Part shown: piece after piece, positions 18,466-29,787 of the stretch
Numbering within the stretch: position 1 is the stretch's first letter
How the letters are laid out: every line of letters begins with the position of its first letter
The notes under the pieces: model-generated
What the model saw: only the letters and a program-made list of their open reading frames with translations
Database searches by the model: none
What the model was told of the DNA's origin: nothing
Origin: Gammaproteobacteria bacterium
Lineage (GTDB): Bacteria > Pseudomonadota > Gammaproteobacteria > Pseudomonadales > Pseudohongiellaceae
NCBI GenBank assembly: GCA_008081045.1
Contig: VMDC01000002.1
Span: 152,532 to 216,531, forward strand
Direction of reading: 5' to 3'
Length of the DNA stretch: 64,000 bases
Translations under genes and position numbers: made by a program

Positions 18466-18497
18466 GGTAGCGAGCTATCAGTCCTCGCTATCCTTTT
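18466..18497 (+). terminator. Terminator-like hairpin (possible attenuator) between rpsJ and rplC
   Basis: GGTAGCGAG and CTCGCTATCC arms with a 9-base loop, followed directly by TTTT. It lies 24 bp past the rpsJ stop inside an operon that must be transcribed through, so it may act as an attenuator or processing site. Confidence 0.5.
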
Positions 18498-18619
18498 AAG
18501 CAGCTGTTTTAAAAGTTTTGGCGCACTGAATGTTCTGTCTCCCCCTGCGGGAGCAAGTTTCGTGTAACGCGTCAGCGGCCAGAGCGGGTTTTAGCCCCTT
18601 GCACAACGAGGTCTAAAAA

Positions 18620-19258
18620 ATGTCGATTGGATTAGTCGGTCGAAAGAGCGGGATGACCCGCGTTTTCACTGAAGAAGGCAATTCTGTGCCTGTCACTGTG
18701 GTGGAGGTACAACCCAACCGCGTGACACAAATAAAAACGCCTGAGACAGATGGATACAGCGCGATTCAGGTAACCATGGGTTCCCGCCGCGCGTCACGGG
18801 TCAGCAAGGCGATGGCCGGTCACTATGCCAAGGCCAATACAGAGGCTGGCGAAGGCTTGTGGGAGTTTCGCACAGAAGATCTGGCCGAAATTGAAGTCGG
18901 TGGCGAGATCAGGGTCGATCTGTTTGAAGCCGGTCAGAAGGTCGATGTGACCGGGACTTCCAAAGGTAAAGGCTTTCAGGGCGGCGTTAAGCGACACAAC
19001 TTCCGCATGCAGGATGCCACTCACGGTAATTCGATCTCGCACCGAGCTCCCGGCTCTATCGGTCAGTGTCAGACACCGGGCCGAGTGTTCAAGGGTAAAA
19101 AGATGGCCGGCCAGATGGGGTCTGAACGCAAGACTACTCAGAGCCTCGAGGTGGTTCGGGTCGACGCTGAGAACAACCTGCTACTCATCAAGGGCGCGGT
19201 ACCGGGAGCCACCGGGTCCAGCGTCATTGTCCGTCCAACGATTAAGGTTAAGAGGTAA
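18620..19258 (+). CDS. rplC: 50S ribosomal protein L3
   Basis: 212 residues, complete. The conserved region [17 protein letters not shown] near 138, which holds the methylated-glutamine loop in E. coli, is present with Cys in place of the usual Asn. GAGG lies 8 bp before the ATG. rplD follows after 7 bp. Confidence 0.96.
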   Translation: MSIGLVGRKSGMTRVFTEEGNSVPVTVVEVQPNRVTQIKTPETDGYSAIQVTMGSRRASRVSKAMAGHYAKANTEAGEGLWEFRTEDLAEIEVGGEIRVDLFEAGQKVDVTGTSKGKGFQGGVKRHNFRMQDATHGNSISHRAPGSIGQCQTPGRVFKGKKMAGQMGSERKTTQSLEVVRVDAENNLLLIKGAVPGATGSSVIVRPTIKVKR

Positions 19259-19265
19259 GTAAGTC

Positions 19266-19883
19266 ATGGAATTAGCACTTGCTCTGCCTGGCAACGAAAC
19301 GGGCGAGAAGATTTCATTGTCTGACGAGACTTTTGGTCGCGAGTACAACGAGCCACTCGTACACCAGTCCGTCGTGACTTATTTGGCCGGAGCCCGTCAG
19401 GGCACGGTTCAGCAGAAGACCCGCTCTGAAGTGCGGGGCGGCGGGCGTAAGCCCTGGCGCCAGAAAGGCACCGGCCGGGCGCGCTCCGGGACTATCCGCA
19501 GCCCCATCTGGCGCTCCGGTGGCGTCACCTTCGCTGCCAGGCCCCAGGACTTCAGTAAGAAGCTGAATAAAAAGATGTACCGCGGAGCCATGCAATGCAT
19601 ACTCTCCGAGCTCATCCGACAAGACCGACTGATTGTCGTCAATGAATTTGCAGTCGAATCCCACAAAACAAAAGACTTGGTCACCAAGCTCAAAGACTAC
19701 GACCTAGACAACGTCCTGATCGTTTCCGATCAAATTGAAGAAAATCTTTATCTCGCGGCACGTAACCTGCACAAGGTTGATGTGCTGGACGTATCTGGTC
19801 TGGATCCAGTTAGCCTGATCGGCTTCGACAAAGTGCTGATTACTGTACCTGCGCTTAAAAAGGCCGAGGAGATGCTGTCATGA
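19266..19883 (+). CDS. rplD: 50S ribosomal protein L4
   Basis: 205 residues, normal length. The extended loop with [18 protein letters not shown] (about 52-69) that lines the exit tunnel is intact. In gammaproteobacteria L4 is also the translational and transcriptional repressor of its own operon. Its stop overlaps the rplW start (ATGA). Confidence 0.96.
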   Translation: MELALALPGNETGEKISLSDETFGREYNEPLVHQSVVTYLAGARQGTVQQKTRSEVRGGGRKPWRQKGTGRARSGTIRSPIWRSGGVTFAARPQDFSKKLNKKMYRGAMQCILSELIRQDRLIVVNEFAVESHKTKDLVTKLKDYDLDNVLIVSDQIEENLYLAARNLHKVDVLDVSGLDPVSLIGFDKVLITVPALKKAEEMLS

Positions 19884-20179
19884 ATCCAGAGCGTATGTAT
19901 CAAGTCATTCTGGGGCCTCACGTTTCTGAGAAATCAGCGATGATGACTGAGGGTAACAACCAGTACGCGTTCAAGGTTGCGGTTGATGCGTCCAAGCCTG
20001 AAATCAAAGAAGCCGTAGAAGCCATCTTCAAAGTGGTGGTTTCAGATCTTCAGGTGCTGAACGTAAAGGGTAAGACCAAGCGCTCGGCTCGCGGCAGAAT
20101 CCGTCGCAAGAGCGACTGGAAAAAAGCCTATGTGCGTCTCGAAGCCGGTCATGAGATCGACTTCGCGGATATCGGTTGA
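19880..20179 (+). CDS. rplW: 50S ribosomal protein L23
   Basis: 99 residues. Starts [19 protein letters not shown], typical of L23; it forms the docking site for signal recognition particle and trigger factor at the tunnel exit. Overlaps rplD by 4 bp. Confidence 0.96.
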   Translation: MNPERMYQVILGPHVSEKSAMMTEGNNQYAFKVAVDASKPEIKEAVEAIFKVVVSDLQVLNVKGKTKRSARGRIRRKSDWKKAYVRLEAGHEIDFADIG

Positions 20180-20200
20180 TCGGGAGTAGAGGGTTAAGTC

Positions 20201-21040
20201 ATGCCAGTAGTCAAATGTAAACCGACATCACCAGGACGCCGCTTTGTCGTCAAAGTAGTGAATCCCGATCTGCACAAGGGCGAACCTTTTGCGCCGCTCA
20301 CTGCAGCCAAGTCAAAGTCTGGTGGTCGTAATAACAAAGGCCGCATCACCCGTCGTCATCAGGGGGGTGGTCACAAGCAGAAATATCGCGTGATCGATTT
20401 CCGTCGCAACAAAGATGGTATCGAGGCAAAGGTTGAGCGTCTGGAGTACGATCCGAATCGGTCAGCCAATATCGCCCTGTTGCTGTATGCAGATGGTGAG
20501 AGGCGCTACATCATTGCGCCTGCCAAAGTCAGTGCAGGTGACGTAGTCGTCTCTGGTGAGGATGCGCCGATCAAGGTTGGCAATACCCTGCCTTTGCGCA
20601 ACATCCCCCTGGGTAGCACAGTTCACTGTGTCGAGATGAAGCCCGGCAAGGGAGCGCAAATCGCGCGTAGCGCGGGCACTTCCCTGCAGCTAGTGGCCCG
20701 CGAAGGCGACTATGCGACGTTGCGTCTGCGTTCCGGTGAGATGCGCAAGGTGCTGAGCGACTGCCGGGCGACCCTCGGAGAAGTATCCAATTCTGAGCAC
20801 GCGCTGCGCTCGCTCGGCAAAGCCGGCGCGAAGCGCTGGCGCGGTGTTCGCCCCACCGTCCGCGGTGTGGCAATGAATCCGGTTGATCATCCGCATGGTG
20901 GTGGTGAAGGACGTACGTCCGGTGGCCGTCACCCGGTGTCTCCGTGGGGTACTCCTACCAAGGGCTACAAGACCCGAACCAATAAGCGAACCGACGACAT
21001 GATCGTACGTCGCAGAAATTCAGCCCGTAAAGGCAAGTGA
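20201..21040 (+). CDS. rplB: 50S ribosomal protein L2
   Basis: 279 residues, a few longer than the E. coli protein. The C-terminal motif [12 protein letters not shown], essential for peptidyl-transferase assembly, is intact (near 226), followed by the basic tail. Confidence 0.97.
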   Translation: MPVVKCKPTSPGRRFVVKVVNPDLHKGEPFAPLTAAKSKSGGRNNKGRITRRHQGGGHKQKYRVIDFRRNKDGIEAKVERLEYDPNRSANIALLLYADGERRYIIAPAKVSAGDVVVSGEDAPIKVGNTLPLRNIPLGSTVHCVEMKPGKGAQIARSAGTSLQLVAREGDYATLRLRSGEMRKVLSDCRATLGEVSNSEHALRSLGKAGAKRWRGVRPTVRGVAMNPVDHPHGGGEGRTSGGRHPVSPWGTPTKGYKTRTNKRTDDMIVRRRNSARKGK

Positions 21041-21055
21041 TAGAGGATTAGACTC

Positions 21056-21328
21056 GTGCCACGTTCACTGAAAAAAGGTCCGTTCATTGATCTTCACCTG
21101 ATGAAGAAAGTTCAGACCGCAGTTGATAACAACGACAAACGTCCAATCAAGACCTGGTCGCGGCGATCCATGATTTCGCCGGAAATGATCGGCCTCACGA
21201 TTGCTGTACATAATGGCCGCCAGCACGTCCCGGTTTTCGTCAGCGAAGATATGGTTGGCCATAAGCTCGGTGAATTTGCGCTGACCCGGACGTATAAGGG
21301 CCACGTTGCCGACAAGAAGGCGCGCTAG
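21056..21328 (+). CDS. rpsS: 30S ribosomal protein S19
   Basis: 90 residues, starting [11 protein letters not shown] after a GTG start codon; AGAGGA lies about 8 bp upstream. Binds 16S rRNA together with S13. Confidence 0.96.
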   Translation: MPRSLKKGPFIDLHLMKKVQTAVDNNDKRPIKTWSRRSMISPEMIGLTIAVHNGRQHVPVFVSEDMVGHKLGEFALTRTYKGHVADKKAR

Positions 21329-21334
21329 GAGATT

Positions 21335-21670
21335 ATGATGCAAGTTTCGGCAAGACTAAAAGGTGCCAGGCTCTCAGCTCAGAAGGCTCGTCTGGTAGCT
21401 GATCAGATTCGCGGTAAAGGCGTCGAAGAAGCGCTTGAACTGCTTACCTACAGCACCAAGAAAGGTGCTGCAGTCATCAAGAAGGTTTTGAATTCTGCGA
21501 TCGCCAACGCTGAGCACAACGAAGGCGCTGACGTGGATGAATTGAAAGTTTCGACCATCTGTGTGGACGAGGGTATGACCATGAAGCGCATCATGCCACG
21601 GGCGAAAGGGCGCGCTGATCGTATCCTTAAGCGTTCTTGCCACATCACAATTACAGTCGCTGACAGCTAG
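21335..21670 (+). CDS. rplV: 50S ribosomal protein L22
   Basis: 111 residues. Two adjacent ATGs are possible (21335 and 21338); GGAGA precedes them. The tunnel loop near [10 protein letters not shown] is intact, with no change suggestive of macrolide resistance obvious by eye. Confidence 0.95.
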   Translation: MMQVSARLKGARLSAQKARLVADQIRGKGVEEALELLTYSTKKGAAVIKKVLNSAIANAEHNEGADVDELKVSTICVDEGMTMKRIMPRAKGRADRILKRSCHITITVADS

Positions 21671-21679
21671 GAGATTTGG

Positions 21680-22354
21680 ATGGGTCAGAAAGTACATCCC
21701 ACGGGTATTCGCCTCGGCATTGTTAAGAAGCATACCTCTACATGGTTTGCTGAAGGGCAGGAATACGCAGACAACCTGCTGGTTGATCTGCAGGTCAGAG
21801 AATTTGTTAAGAAGCGTCTGGCGAACGCCTCGGTCTCCCGCGTCGATATTGAGCGGCCTGCACAGACCGCGAAGATAACCATTTATACGGCACGGCCGGG
21901 TATCGTTATCGGGAAAAAAGGTGAAGACGTTGAAGCCCTGCGCGGAGTTCTTTCAGCCAAGATGGGCGTTCCCGTGCAAATCAATATTGAAGAAATTCGC
22001 AAGCCTGACCTGGACGCGCAGTTGGTTGCAGATAGCGTTGCTCAACAACTGGAGCGACGTGTCATGTTTCGCCGTGCCATGAAGCGCGCCGTACAAAACG
22101 CGATGCGCCAGGGCGCTGAGGGCATTAAAGTGCAGGTTGGTGGTCGACTGGGTGGAGCTGAAATCGCGCGCAGTGAGTGGTATCGGGAAGGTCGTGTGCC
22201 TTTGCACACCCTGCGGGCCGACATAGATTACGCCACATCGGAAGCCAGCACTACATACGGCATTATCGGTGTGAAGGTATGGATCTTCAAAGGTGAGGTC
22301 CTTGATCTGGACGAAGCTATCGTGCCCAAGCAGCAGGCGACAGCCGGCAACTAG
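21680..22354 (+). CDS. rpsC: 30S ribosomal protein S3
   Basis: 224 residues. The N-terminal KH domain has its GKKG loop at 78-81; the C-terminal domain includes [10 protein letters not shown]. Forms part of the mRNA entry channel. Confidence 0.96.
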   Translation: MGQKVHPTGIRLGIVKKHTSTWFAEGQEYADNLLVDLQVREFVKKRLANASVSRVDIERPAQTAKITIYTARPGIVIGKKGEDVEALRGVLSAKMGVPVQINIEEIRKPDLDAQLVADSVAQQLERRVMFRRAMKRAVQNAMRQGAEGIKVQVGGRLGGAEIARSEWYREGRVPLHTLRADIDYATSEASTTYGIIGVKVWIFKGEVLDLDEAIVPKQQATAGN

Positions 22355-22380
22355 GCAATTGGTGTTAGAGGACTAGAGAA

Positions 22381-22794
22381 GTGTTACAACCCAAACGCAC
22401 AAAATATCGCAAGATGATGAAGGGCCGGAACCGCGGTCTGTCGCATCGTGGGAGCAAGGTCGATTTCGGCGAATTTGGTCTTAAGGCGGTATCCCGTGGT
22501 CGCTTGACTGCCCGCCAGATTGAGGCTGCTCGTCGTGCAATGACGCGTAAAGTAAAGCGTGGCGCGAAGATCTGGATTCGGGTGTTTCCTGACAAGCCAA
22601 TCACACAAAAGCCGCTGGAAGTGCGCCAGGGTAAGGGCAAGGGCTCGGTTGAATACTGGGTCGCTCAGATTCAGCCCGGCCGCATTATGTTCGAAATTGA
22701 AGGCGTTGATGAAGAACTTGCGCGTGAGGCGTTCGGCCTTGCATCCGCCAAGTTGCCGTTCGACACAACTTTTGTGAAGCGGACGGTGATGTAA
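22381..22794 (+). CDS. rplP: 50S ribosomal protein L16
   Basis: 137 residues, normal length, with a GTG start (GAGG about 10 bp upstream) and the typical opening [18 protein letters not shown]. Confidence 0.96.
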   Translation: MLQPKRTKYRKMMKGRNRGLSHRGSKVDFGEFGLKAVSRGRLTARQIEAARRAMTRKVKRGAKIWIRVFPDKPITQKPLEVRQGKGKGSVEYWVAQIQPGRIMFEIEGVDEELAREAFGLASAKLPFDTTFVKRTVM

Positions 22795-22837
22795 GCAGCC
22801 TTGCTTGGCAAACAACGAGAATTGTAAAGGTAGAGTG

Positions 22838-23032
22838 ATGAAAGCGAGTGAGTTAAGAGACAAATCTGTGGAGGAGCTGCAGGCCCAGCTGCAGGATTTG
22901 TATAAAGATCAGTTCAATAATCGCATGCAGAGTGCGACAGGTCAGCTCGGTCAGATTCATCTGTTGAAGGCAGTTAGACGAGATATCGCCCGGGTAAAAA
23001 CGATCATCGCTGAAAAGCAGAAGCAGGCGTAA
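22838..23032 (+). CDS. rpmC: 50S ribosomal protein L29
   Basis: 64 residues starting [14 protein letters not shown]. The frame is open 11 codons further upstream, but this ATG matches the family start and has AAAGG upstream. Helical hairpin protein at the tunnel exit. Confidence 0.95.
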   Translation: MKASELRDKSVEELQAQLQDLYKDQFNNRMQSATGQLGQIHLLKAVRRDIARVKTIIAEKQKQA

Positions 23033-23045
23033 GGAATTCAAGTCA

Positions 23046-23070
23046 TTTTGCGCGCTCCCTTGGCGCAAAA
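23046..23070 (+). other. Intercistronic hairpin between rpmC and rpsQ
   Basis: TTTTGCGC and GCGCAAAA arms with a 9-base loop, 13 bp after rpmC. It lacks a following T-run, so RNA processing or stability is likelier than termination. Confidence 0.4.
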
Positions 23071-23091
23071 ACGGAAAGAGCGAAACAAGTT

Positions 23092-23385
23092 ATGGCGGAA
23101 ACTGAGATGCAAAGCGGCCAGGAGGCTACGGACAAAACAGCACGTACTGCTGCTGGCAGGGTTGTCAGCAATAAGATGGATAAGTCCATCGTTGTGCTTA
23201 TCGAGCGCCGTGTAAAGCACCCTGTGTATGGCAAGATCATCAAGAGATCAACCAAAATTCATGCGCATGATGCCAACAACGATTGCGGTGTCGGCGACGC
23301 AGTGACGATTAAGGAAGTTCGCCCAATTTCCAAGACTAAGTCATGGACACTTGTGTCAATTGATGAGCGGGCAACGCAAATATAG
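23092..23385 (+). CDS. rpsQ: 30S ribosomal protein S17
   Basis: 97 residues, about a dozen more than in E. coli because of a polar N-terminal extension (residues 1-16, rich in Glu, Gln and Thr). The core [15 protein letters not shown] and the KHPVYGK loop are normal. Confidence 0.95.
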   Translation: MAETEMQSGQEATDKTARTAAGRVVSNKMDKSIVVLIERRVKHPVYGKIIKRSTKIHAHDANNDCGVGDAVTIKEVRPISKTKSWTLVSIDERATQI

Positions 23386-23483
23386 GCCAAGCTTTCGGGC
23401 TTCGCAGGACATGCCGGGATAGGCGCATAACGAAGAAATTTACAGTCGGCACTCGTATCAGAGTTGCGTGATGGAGCGAATCG

Positions 23484-23852
23484 ATGATTCAAGTTCAGTC
23501 TTACTTAGATGTTGCAGATAACAGCGGCGCGCGCCGTGTTATGTGTATCAAGGTGCTCGGGGGTTCCCACCGCCGCTACGCACGTATTGGTGACATCATC
23601 AAAGTCACCGTGAAGGAAGCGATTCCTCGCGGCAAGGTAAAGAAAGGCCAGGTGCTTACCGCGCTCGTCGTCCGGACTAAGAAGGGTGTTCGTCGCGGTG
23701 ACGGCTCTCTGATCCGGTTTGACGATAATGCTGCGATACTGCTTAACAATCAGGAAGCGCCTATCGGTACTCGCGTTTTTGGTCCGGTCACCCGCGAACT
23801 CCGGAATGAAAAATTCATGCGTATTATATCGCTGGCTCCTGAAGTGCTTTGA
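23484..23852 (+). CDS. rplN: 50S ribosomal protein L14
   Basis: 122 residues with the usual opening [17 protein letters not shown] and ending ISLAPEVL. Contacts 16S rRNA in an intersubunit bridge. Separated from rpsQ by 98 bp with no gene. Confidence 0.97.
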   Translation: MIQVQSYLDVADNSGARRVMCIKVLGGSHRRYARIGDIIKVTVKEAIPRGKVKKGQVLTALVVRTKKGVRRGDGSLIRFDDNAAILLNNQEAPIGTRVFGPVTRELRNEKFMRIISLAPEVL

Positions 23853-23877
23853 CAGCCGGCTTAGAGAGAATCTTAGG

Positions 23878-24192
23878 ATGAACAAGTTAAAGAGAGAAGA
23901 TGAAGTCATTGTTGTTGCCGGCAAAGACAAGGGCAAGCGCGGAACAATCACACAACTGGTCGGTGATGATCGCGTCATTGTGGCCGGAGTCAACATGGTG
24001 AAGCGTCACACTAAGCCAAATCCGAATCTGGGCCAGCCCGGCGGTATCGTGGAGCGCGAAGCGTCTTTGCATATCTCTAATGTGGCGATCTTTAATTCAG
24101 AGACCAACAAGGCTGACCGAGTTGGTATCGAAATCCTTGAAGACGGCGCTAAGAAGCGTGTGTTTAAGTCGAATGGTCAGGATATAGACTAG
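23878..24192 (+). CDS. rplX: 50S ribosomal protein L24
   Basis: 104 residues starting [21 protein letters not shown], with the KOW motif at about 7-33. The frame is open well upstream into rplN; the ATG at 23878 fits the family start and has TTAGGA just upstream. Confidence 0.95.
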   Translation: MNKLKREDEVIVVAGKDKGKRGTITQLVGDDRVIVAGVNMVKRHTKPNPNLGQPGGIVEREASLHISNVAIFNSETNKADRVGIEILEDGAKKRVFKSNGQDID

Positions 24193-24202
24193 GTTACGAA
24201 TC

Positions 24203-24820
24203 ATGGCTCAGTTGAAAGCGTACTATAAAAAACAAGTTGTCCCTGCCTTGATACAGCAGTTCAGCTTCGATAACCCGATGCGGGTCCCAAAAATTACCAA
24301 GGTCACACTGAACATGGGTCTTGGCGAAGCGGTGGCGGATAAGAAGATTCTAGAGGCCGCGACCGCAGATCTTGAAAAGATTAGTGGTCAGAAGGTTGTA
24401 GTGACCAAGGCTAGGAAGAGTATTGCCGGCTTCAAGATCAGGGAAGGCTGGCCAATCGGCTGCAAGGTCACCCTCCGCGGTGAGCGAATGTATGAGTTTC
24501 TGGAGCGGCTGGTCGACATTTCTATCCCGCGCATTCGGGACTTCCGCGGTCTGAACCCGAAGGCCTTCGATGGCCGGGGCAACTATGCGATGGGTGTCAC
24601 CGAACAAATTATTTTTCCGGAAATCGATTACGACAAGATCGATAAACTCCGCGGTCTCGACATCACAATCACCACTACCGCTCGAGACGACGAAGAGGGT
24701 CGGGCCCTGCTGTCAGCGCTCCGATTCCCATTCCGTGGAATGAATCCGCAACAATCCGACGCTAAGAAAGAAGAAGCGTCGGCAGCTGCAGAGCCTGCCG
24801 CTGATACTGAGGAGTCCTAA
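24203..24820 (+). CDS. rplE: 50S ribosomal protein L5 with C-terminal acidic extension
   Basis: 205 residues against the usual 179. The core is normal ([18 protein letters not shown]) and ends near RFPFRGMN (about 179). An added tail rich in Ala, Glu and Asp follows (about 180-205). The core binds 5S rRNA and contacts the P-site tRNA. Confidence 0.95.
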   Translation: MAQLKAYYKKQVVPALIQQFSFDNPMRVPKITKVTLNMGLGEAVADKKILEAATADLEKISGQKVVVTKARKSIAGFKIREGWPIGCKVTLRGERMYEFLERLVDISIPRIRDFRGLNPKAFDGRGNYAMGVTEQIIFPEIDYDKIDKLRGLDITITTTARDDEEGRALLSALRFPFRGMNPQQSDAKKEEASAAAEPAADTEES

Positions 24821-24824
24821 AACT

Positions 24825-25130
24825 ATGGCTAAAAAATCGATGATAGCCAGGGAAAACAAGCGCGCTGCCACCGTCGCAAAATACGCGGAAAAACGTGCTG
24901 CGTTAAAGGCGATCCTGAATGACGCCGGTGCCAGTGATGATGAGAAATGGGATGCGCAGATCAAGCTTCAGAAGCTGCCTCGCGATGCCAGCCCTGTTCG
25001 TCAGCAGCGTCGCTGTCGCATCACCGGGCGTCCACATGGCGTTTATCGAAAATTCGGACTGTGTCGCAACAAGCTGAGAGAAGCGGCTATGCGTGGTGAT
25101 GTGCCGGGTTTAACCAAGGCCAGCTGGTAG
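24825..25130 (+). CDS. rpsN: 30S ribosomal protein S14 (zinc-independent type)
   Basis: 101 residues, the long C-minus form without the CxxC-CxxC zinc ribbon. The conserved segment [19 protein letters not shown] is near residue 60. It starts 4 bp after rplE. Confidence 0.96.
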   Translation: MAKKSMIARENKRAATVAKYAEKRAALKAILNDAGASDDEKWDAQIKLQKLPRDASPVRQQRRCRITGRPHGVYRKFGLCRNKLREAAMRGDVPGLTKASW

Positions 25131-25155
25131 CAGGGAAAAAGGCAGGAAGAAAATT

Positions 25156-25551
25156 ATGAGCATGTCCGATCCAATTGCAGATTTCTTGACTCGCATCCGC
25201 AACGCCCAGATGGCGCAGATGTCTGAAGTCAGTTGCCCTTCTTCTAAGATTAAGGTGGCAATAAGCAAAGTGCTTGAATCCGAGGGCTACATCAACGGGT
25301 TCTCAGTGCAGGAAGTGGCTGGCAAGCAAGTGCTTAACGTCGGTCTGAAATATTTTCGCGGTAAGCCGGTCATTGAAGAAATCAAGCGAGTGAGCCGTCC
25401 GGGCCTGCGCAACTACAAGGGCGCAGAAGACATTCCCAAAAATCGGGCAGGATTGGGTATTGCCATACTGTCAACGAATAAAGGATTGATGACTGATAAG
25501 CAGGCAGCCGCTGCCGGTATTGGTGGTGAGGTGCTTTGCACTGTGTTCTAA
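25156..25551 (+). CDS. rpsH: 30S ribosomal protein S8
   Basis: 131 residues with [16 protein letters not shown] and the C-terminal motif [11 protein letters not shown]. Either the first ATG or the one two codons later could be used. S8 is the autoregulator of the spc operon in E. coli. Confidence 0.96.
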   Translation: MSMSDPIADFLTRIRNAQMAQMSEVSCPSSKIKVAISKVLESEGYINGFSVQEVAGKQVLNVGLKYFRGKPVIEEIKRVSRPGLRNYKGAEDIPKNRAGLGIAILSTNKGLMTDKQAAAAGIGGEVLCTVF

Positions 25552-25589
25552 GCACCAGCTTGGATAACTAGTAATAGAGTGACGCAACG

Positions 25590-26123
25590 ATGTCGAGAAT
25601 AGCAAATGCTCCGATAGCGATTCCTAAGGGTGTGGAAACCACTCTGTCGGATTCTGTAATTTCGGTAAAAGGAAGCAAAGGGAATCTGCAGCTTGACCTG
25701 CATGAGTTGGTTGGAATTGCCCAGGATGGTGATGCGCTGAAAGTTTCAGCGAAAGATGAATCTCGCCAAGCCGGCGCGCTGGCCGGAACTTTTCGTTCAC
25801 TCATCAACAACATGGTTGTGGGTGTTAGCGAAGGGTTTCAGCGTAAGCTTGAGCTCCAGGGTGTCGGCTATCGCGCTAAGGCGCAAGGGAAAACAGTCAA
25901 TCTGACGGTGGGTTATTCGCACCCGATCGATTATGCACTCCCTGAGGGTGTAACCGCAGAGACTCCTTCACAGACCGAAATCGTGATCTCAGGTGCAGAC
26001 AAGCAGCTAGTGGGTCAGGTAGCAGCAGAGATCAGAGAGTTTCGTCCTCCCGAGCCATACAAGGGCAAGGGTATTCGTTACGCCGATGAGCGTGTGTATC
26101 GCAAAGAAGCGAAGAAGAAATAG
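25590..26123 (+). CDS. rplF: 50S ribosomal protein L6
   Basis: 177 residues with the family C-terminal signature [11 protein letters not shown]. Two repeated alpha/beta domains; sits near the factor-binding site. Confidence 0.97.
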   Translation: MSRIANAPIAIPKGVETTLSDSVISVKGSKGNLQLDLHELVGIAQDGDALKVSAKDESRQAGALAGTFRSLINNMVVGVSEGFQRKLELQGVGYRAKAQGKTVNLTVGYSHPIDYALPEGVTAETPSQTEIVISGADKQLVGQVAAEIREFRPPEPYKGKGIRYADERVYRKEAKKK

Positions 26124-26133
26124 GGTTAAGGCT

Positions 26134-26484
26134 ATGAACGTCAAGAAAGGGGCGCGGCTACGTCGCGCCAAACGAGCGAGAGCCAAAATCAGCGAACTGC
26201 GGATGAACCGCCTTTGCGTGTTCCGCTCGCCCCGACATATTTATGCTCAGGTGATTTCTCCGGAAGGAGACAAAGTGCTCGCCAGTGCGTCTACTGTCGA
26301 GAAAGACACTCGCGCAGGGGCAACCGGGAACGTCGATGCCGCCGGTAAGGTTGGCAAAATGATCGCGGAGCGGGCGAAAGCTGCTGGTATTGAAAGTGTG
26401 GCGTTTGACCGGTCTGGCTATGCCTATCACGGTCGCGTTAAGGCGCTTGCCGACGCAGCCCGTGAAGGCGGCTTACAGTTCTAA
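26134..26484 (+). CDS. rplR: 50S ribosomal protein L18
   Basis: 116 residues starting [18 protein letters not shown] and ending [11 protein letters not shown]. The frame overlaps the rplF end upstream, but the ATG at 26134 fits the family and lies 10 bp after rplF. Binds 5S rRNA. Confidence 0.96.
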   Translation: MNVKKGARLRRAKRARAKISELRMNRLCVFRSPRHIYAQVISPEGDKVLASASTVEKDTRAGATGNVDAAGKVGKMIAERAKAAGIESVAFDRSGYAYHGRVKALADAAREGGLQF

Positions 26485-26508
26485 AGAATTTAACTAAAGG
26501 TTTTTAAT

Positions 26509-27018
26509 ATGGCATTCAAAGACGAGCCAGGAAAAAACGAAGAGGGCCTGCAGGAGAAGCTCATTCAGGTTAACCGCGTAGCAAAGGTGGTCAAAGGCGG
26601 TCGGATCTTCGGCTTCACTGCACTGACAGCGGTTGGTGACGGTAATGGTCGGGTAGGTTTCGGTCGTGGTAAAGCCCGCGAGGTACCTCTGGCGATTCAG
26701 AAGGCGATGGAATCGGCCCGGCGCAACATGATTACCGTGGGCCTCGATGGCCACACGCTGCAGTATCCGATCAAAGCACGACACGGTGCCTCTAAGGTCT
26801 ATATGCAGCCTGCCTCAGAAGGTACGGGCGTTATTGCTGGTGGTGCCATGCGTGCGATCTTGGAACTGGCGGGAGTGCAGAATGTTCTGGCGAAGTGCTA
26901 CGGCTCGACCAATCCGGTTAACGTAGTTTACGCCACTTTTAAAGGCCTGAGGGACATGCGCGCTCCGGAAGATATTGCTGCAAAGCGCGGCAAGACGGTA
27001 GAAGAGCTGGTCGGCTAA
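26509..27018 (+). CDS. rpsE: 30S ribosomal protein S5
   Basis: 169 residues. The double-stranded RNA-binding region with [18 protein letters not shown] (about 28-45) and the accuracy loop region are normal. Ends in KTVEELVG. Confidence 0.97.
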   Translation: MAFKDEPGKNEEGLQEKLIQVNRVAKVVKGGRIFGFTALTAVGDGNGRVGFGRGKAREVPLAIQKAMESARRNMITVGLDGHTLQYPIKARHGASKVYMQPASEGTGVIAGGAMRAILELAGVQNVLAKCYGSTNPVNVVYATFKGLRDMRAPEDIAAKRGKTVEELVG

Positions 27019-27068
27019 CAGTCGGCGAAGCGACACACGATTATTGACACAGACAGTAGTAGACGACG

Positions 27069-27254
27069 ATGGCCAAAACTAAAGAGACAGTCAAAGTAAC
27101 GCTCGTTCGAAGCCCAATCGGCTCACTGCCCAAGCACAAGCTGTGCTTGCAAGGCCTCGGCTTGCGCCGTATGCATCAAACTGTAGAAGTGGAAGACACG
27201 CCAGCTGTTCGCGGCATGATCAACAAGATCAGCTATATGCTGGCCGTGGAATAA
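27069..27254 (+). CDS. rpmD: 50S ribosomal protein L30
   Basis: 61 residues, typical short bacterial L30, with VTLVRSPIG and [12 protein letters not shown]. Confidence 0.95.
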   Translation: MAKTKETVKVTLVRSPIGSLPKHKLCLQGLGLRRMHQTVEVEDTPAVRGMINKISYMLAVE

Positions 27255-27279
27255 GCAAACAGGAAACTAGGTAATAGCT

Positions 27280-27783
27280 ATGCAACTGAATAATTTGAGT
27301 CCTGCAGCAGGCAGCACGAAAGCGAAAAAGCGCGTCGGTCGCGGCATCGGTTCTGGCTGGGGAAAAACCTGTGGTACCGGACATAAGGGACAAAAATCCC
27401 GAAGCGGCGGAACGGTGCGTCCGGGTTTTGAAGGCGGACAAATGCCCCTGCAAATGCGTCTGCCTAAGTACGGTTTCTCGTCTCGCATCGGTCGCGTTAC
27501 AGCAGAGATTCGAAGCGCAGAGCTGAACAAGGTTGAAGGGGAAACTGTCAACCTGGAAACTCTGCGGAAGGCGGGTTTGATCAATGCGTCGATCAAACGC
27601 GTCAAGGTGATGCTTTCTGGCGAGGTGACACGGAAGCTGAGTGTTGAGGGTGTTCGTGTCAGTAAAGGCGCGAAAGAGGCGATTGAAAAAGCTGGCGGCA
27701 GTGTGGCCGAGTTTGTCGAGGAGAAGCCCGCCAAACTGACCAAGAAAGCAGCGACTTCGCCCACTGAATCAGCAGCAGAGTAA
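27280..27783 (+). CDS. rplO: 50S ribosomal protein L15 with C-terminal extension
   Basis: 167 residues against about 144 in E. coli. The N-terminal Gly-rich region [15 protein letters not shown] is normal. The added C-terminal tail is rich in Lys, Thr, Ala and Glu (about 147-167). It ends 52 bp before secY. Confidence 0.95.
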   Translation: MQLNNLSPAAGSTKAKKRVGRGIGSGWGKTCGTGHKGQKSRSGGTVRPGFEGGQMPLQMRLPKYGFSSRIGRVTAEIRSAELNKVEGETVNLETLRKAGLINASIKRVKVMLSGEVTRKLSVEGVRVSKGAKEAIEKAGGSVAEFVEEKPAKLTKKAATSPTESAAE

Positions 27784-27835
27784 TCGCGGTCACTGGCCCG
27801 GGAAGATAAAGCGAAATTAAAACCAAGTAACTGAG

Positions 27836-29161
27836 ATGGCGAACAAACCAAACATCAATCCAGAAAACATCGGCGCAGGGCTCGGCGAGCTTAAGTCGCG
27901 CCTGTTGTTTCTGCTGTTCGCGATTTTTGTGTACCGAATCGGGACTCATATTCCGGTTCCGGGGATTGATCCCCTTCAGCTGCAGGCCTTCTTCAATCAG
28001 AATGAGGGCACGTTTGCAGACCTGTTCAACATGTTTTCGGGTGGCGCTCTTGAACGCATGAGTATCGTTGCGCTGGGCATCATGCCCTATATTTCCGCTT
28101 CCATTATCATGCAGTTGCTGACAGCGGTGAGCCCGCAGCTCGACCAGCTGAAGAAGGAAGGCGAGTCAGGACGAAGGAAGATTACGCAATACACCCGATA
28201 TGGTGCTCTGGTTCTGGCCACCGTACAGGGCACGGGTATGACGGTTGGCTTACTGGCGCCCATGGCCTACAGCCCCGGCATCGCATTCAATCTGACCGCG
28301 ATTATCTCCCTGGTGACCGGCGCAATGTTTCTGATGTGGTTGGGCGAGCAGATCACGGAAAAAGGCATTGGCAACGGGATTTCGATGCTGATCTTTGCCG
28401 GGATCGTTGCTGGCTTTCCTGCCGCAGTGGGGACTTCGCTCACCCAGGCTTATGAAGGTCAGATCAGCGGCGTATTACTTTTGGTCGTTGGGCTGATTGC
28501 GATCGGGGTGGTCGCCTGCATCATTTATGTTGAGCGAGCTCAGCGGCGTATAACAGTGAACTATGCGAAACGTCAGCAGGGGCGGCGGATGTATCAGGCC
28601 CAGGCCAGCCATCTTCCGCTTAAAATAAACATGGCCGGTGTGATTCCTGCGATTTTTGCCAGCAGCATTCTGTTGTTTCCGGCCTCTCTCGGCCAGTGGT
28701 TTGGCCAGTCCGAGGGCGCCGAGTGGCTGCAAGATTTGGCGCTGCTGATTGGCCCGGGTCAGCCTTTGTACATCATCATTTTCAGCGCCATGATCATTTT
28801 CTTCTGCTTTTTCTATACCGCGCTGGTGTTCAATCCACGTGATGTGGCAGAGAACCTGAAGCGGTCGGGCGCATTTATCCCCGGTATTCGCCCCGGGGAG
28901 CAGACAGCAAAGTACATCGACGGCGTTATCACCCGCCTGACGATGTTCGGTGCGGTATATATCACCCTGGTTTGTCTGCTACCAAATTTCATGCAGATGC
29001 TCGCGAATGTGCCCTTTAATCTGGGCGGAACGGCACTGTTGATATCGGTCGTGGTAACCATGGATTTCTGGTCTCAGGTGCAGTCTCACCTGATGTCACA
29101 TCAGTATGATTCTCTGATGAAGAAGTCGAAGCTGGGTAACTACGGGCGTAGCGGTATTTAA
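27836..29161 (+). CDS. secY: Preprotein translocase subunit SecY
   Basis: 441 residues with ten membrane segments; the channel through which proteins cross or enter the inner membrane. N-terminal [12 protein letters not shown], the plug-region [13 protein letters not shown] and the cytoplasmic-loop [12 protein letters not shown] are present. Located, as usual, between rplO and rpmJ in the spc operon. Confidence 0.97.
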   Translation: MANKPNINPENIGAGLGELKSRLLFLLFAIFVYRIGTHIPVPGIDPLQLQAFFNQNEGTFADLFNMFSGGALERMSIVALGIMPYISASIIMQLLTAVSPQLDQLKKEGESGRRKITQYTRYGALVLATVQGTGMTVGLLAPMAYSPGIAFNLTAIISLVTGAMFLMWLGEQITEKGIGNGISMLIFAGIVAGFPAAVGTSLTQAYEGQISGVLLLVVGLIAIGVVACIIYVERAQRRITVNYAKRQQGRRMYQAQASHLPLKINMAGVIPAIFASSILLFPASLGQWFGQSEGAEWLQDLALLIGPGQPLYIIIFSAMIIFFCFFYTALVFNPRDVAENLKRSGAFIPGIRPGEQTAKYIDGVITRLTMFGAVYITLVCLLPNFMQMLANVPFNLGGTALLISVVVTMDFWSQVQSHLMSHQYDSLMKKSKLGNYGRSGI

Positions 29162-29220
29162 AGCAGGGATACAGTGTTCGAAACTCAAGCGCGCCGGGCG
29201 TGCTTGAATGGAGGTTAGAA

Positions 29221-29337
29221 ATGAAAGTACGCGCATCAGTAAAGAAAATTTGCCGTAACTGTAAGGTGATCAAGCGTAACGGTTCGGTTCGAGTGATTTG
29301 TAGTGCGGAGCCTCGACACAAGCAGCGTCAGGGTTAA
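29221..29337 (+). CDS. rpmJ: 50S ribosomal protein L36 (zinc-ribbon form)
   Basis: A 38-residue protein starting [15 protein letters not shown]. The zinc ligands Cys11, Cys14, Cys27 and His33 are all present. GGAGG lies 7 bp before the ATG. Last gene of the spc operon. Confidence 0.96.
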   Translation: MKVRASVKKICRNCKVIKRNGSVRVICSAEPRHKQRQG

Positions 29338-29365
29338 GCAGAGAAAATAGGAACGGAGTAGATCT

Positions 29366-29722
29366 ATGGCACGTATTGCCGGGGTTAACATACCAGACAA
29401 CAAGCATATCGTGATTTCACTTCGATATGTTTTCGGTATTGGTCCAACGAAAGCGCAGCAAATCTGTGACGCCACAGGCATTGCGCCTGCTACGAAAACG
29501 GCTGAATTGAGCCCTGAACAGTTGGATGATGTCCGCGCGGAAGTCGCTAAGCTCTCTACTGAAGGCGATCTGCGCCGAGAGATTTCCATGAACATCAAGC
29601 GACTCATGGATCTTGGCTGCAACCGGGGTATCCGTCACCGTCGGAACCTTCCTGTCCGGGGGCAGCGCACGAAGACAAATGCACGTACCCGAAAAGGTCC
29701 CCGTAAACCAATACGCAAGTAA
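29366..29722 (+). CDS. rpsM: 30S ribosomal protein S13
   Basis: 118 residues: the N-terminal globular domain with GVNIPDNK, then the basic C-terminal tail [17 protein letters not shown] that reaches the P-site. First gene of the alpha operon. Confidence 0.97.
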   Translation: MARIAGVNIPDNKHIVISLRYVFGIGPTKAQQICDATGIAPATKTAELSPEQLDDVRAEVAKLSTEGDLRREISMNIKRLMDLGCNRGIRHRRNLPVRGQRTKTNARTRKGPRKPIRK

Positions 29723-29787
29723 CACTAACTTTCAGAGAAAGGATAGAGATACTCCAATGAATAGTAGTGGAGTACCTGGTAACTAAG

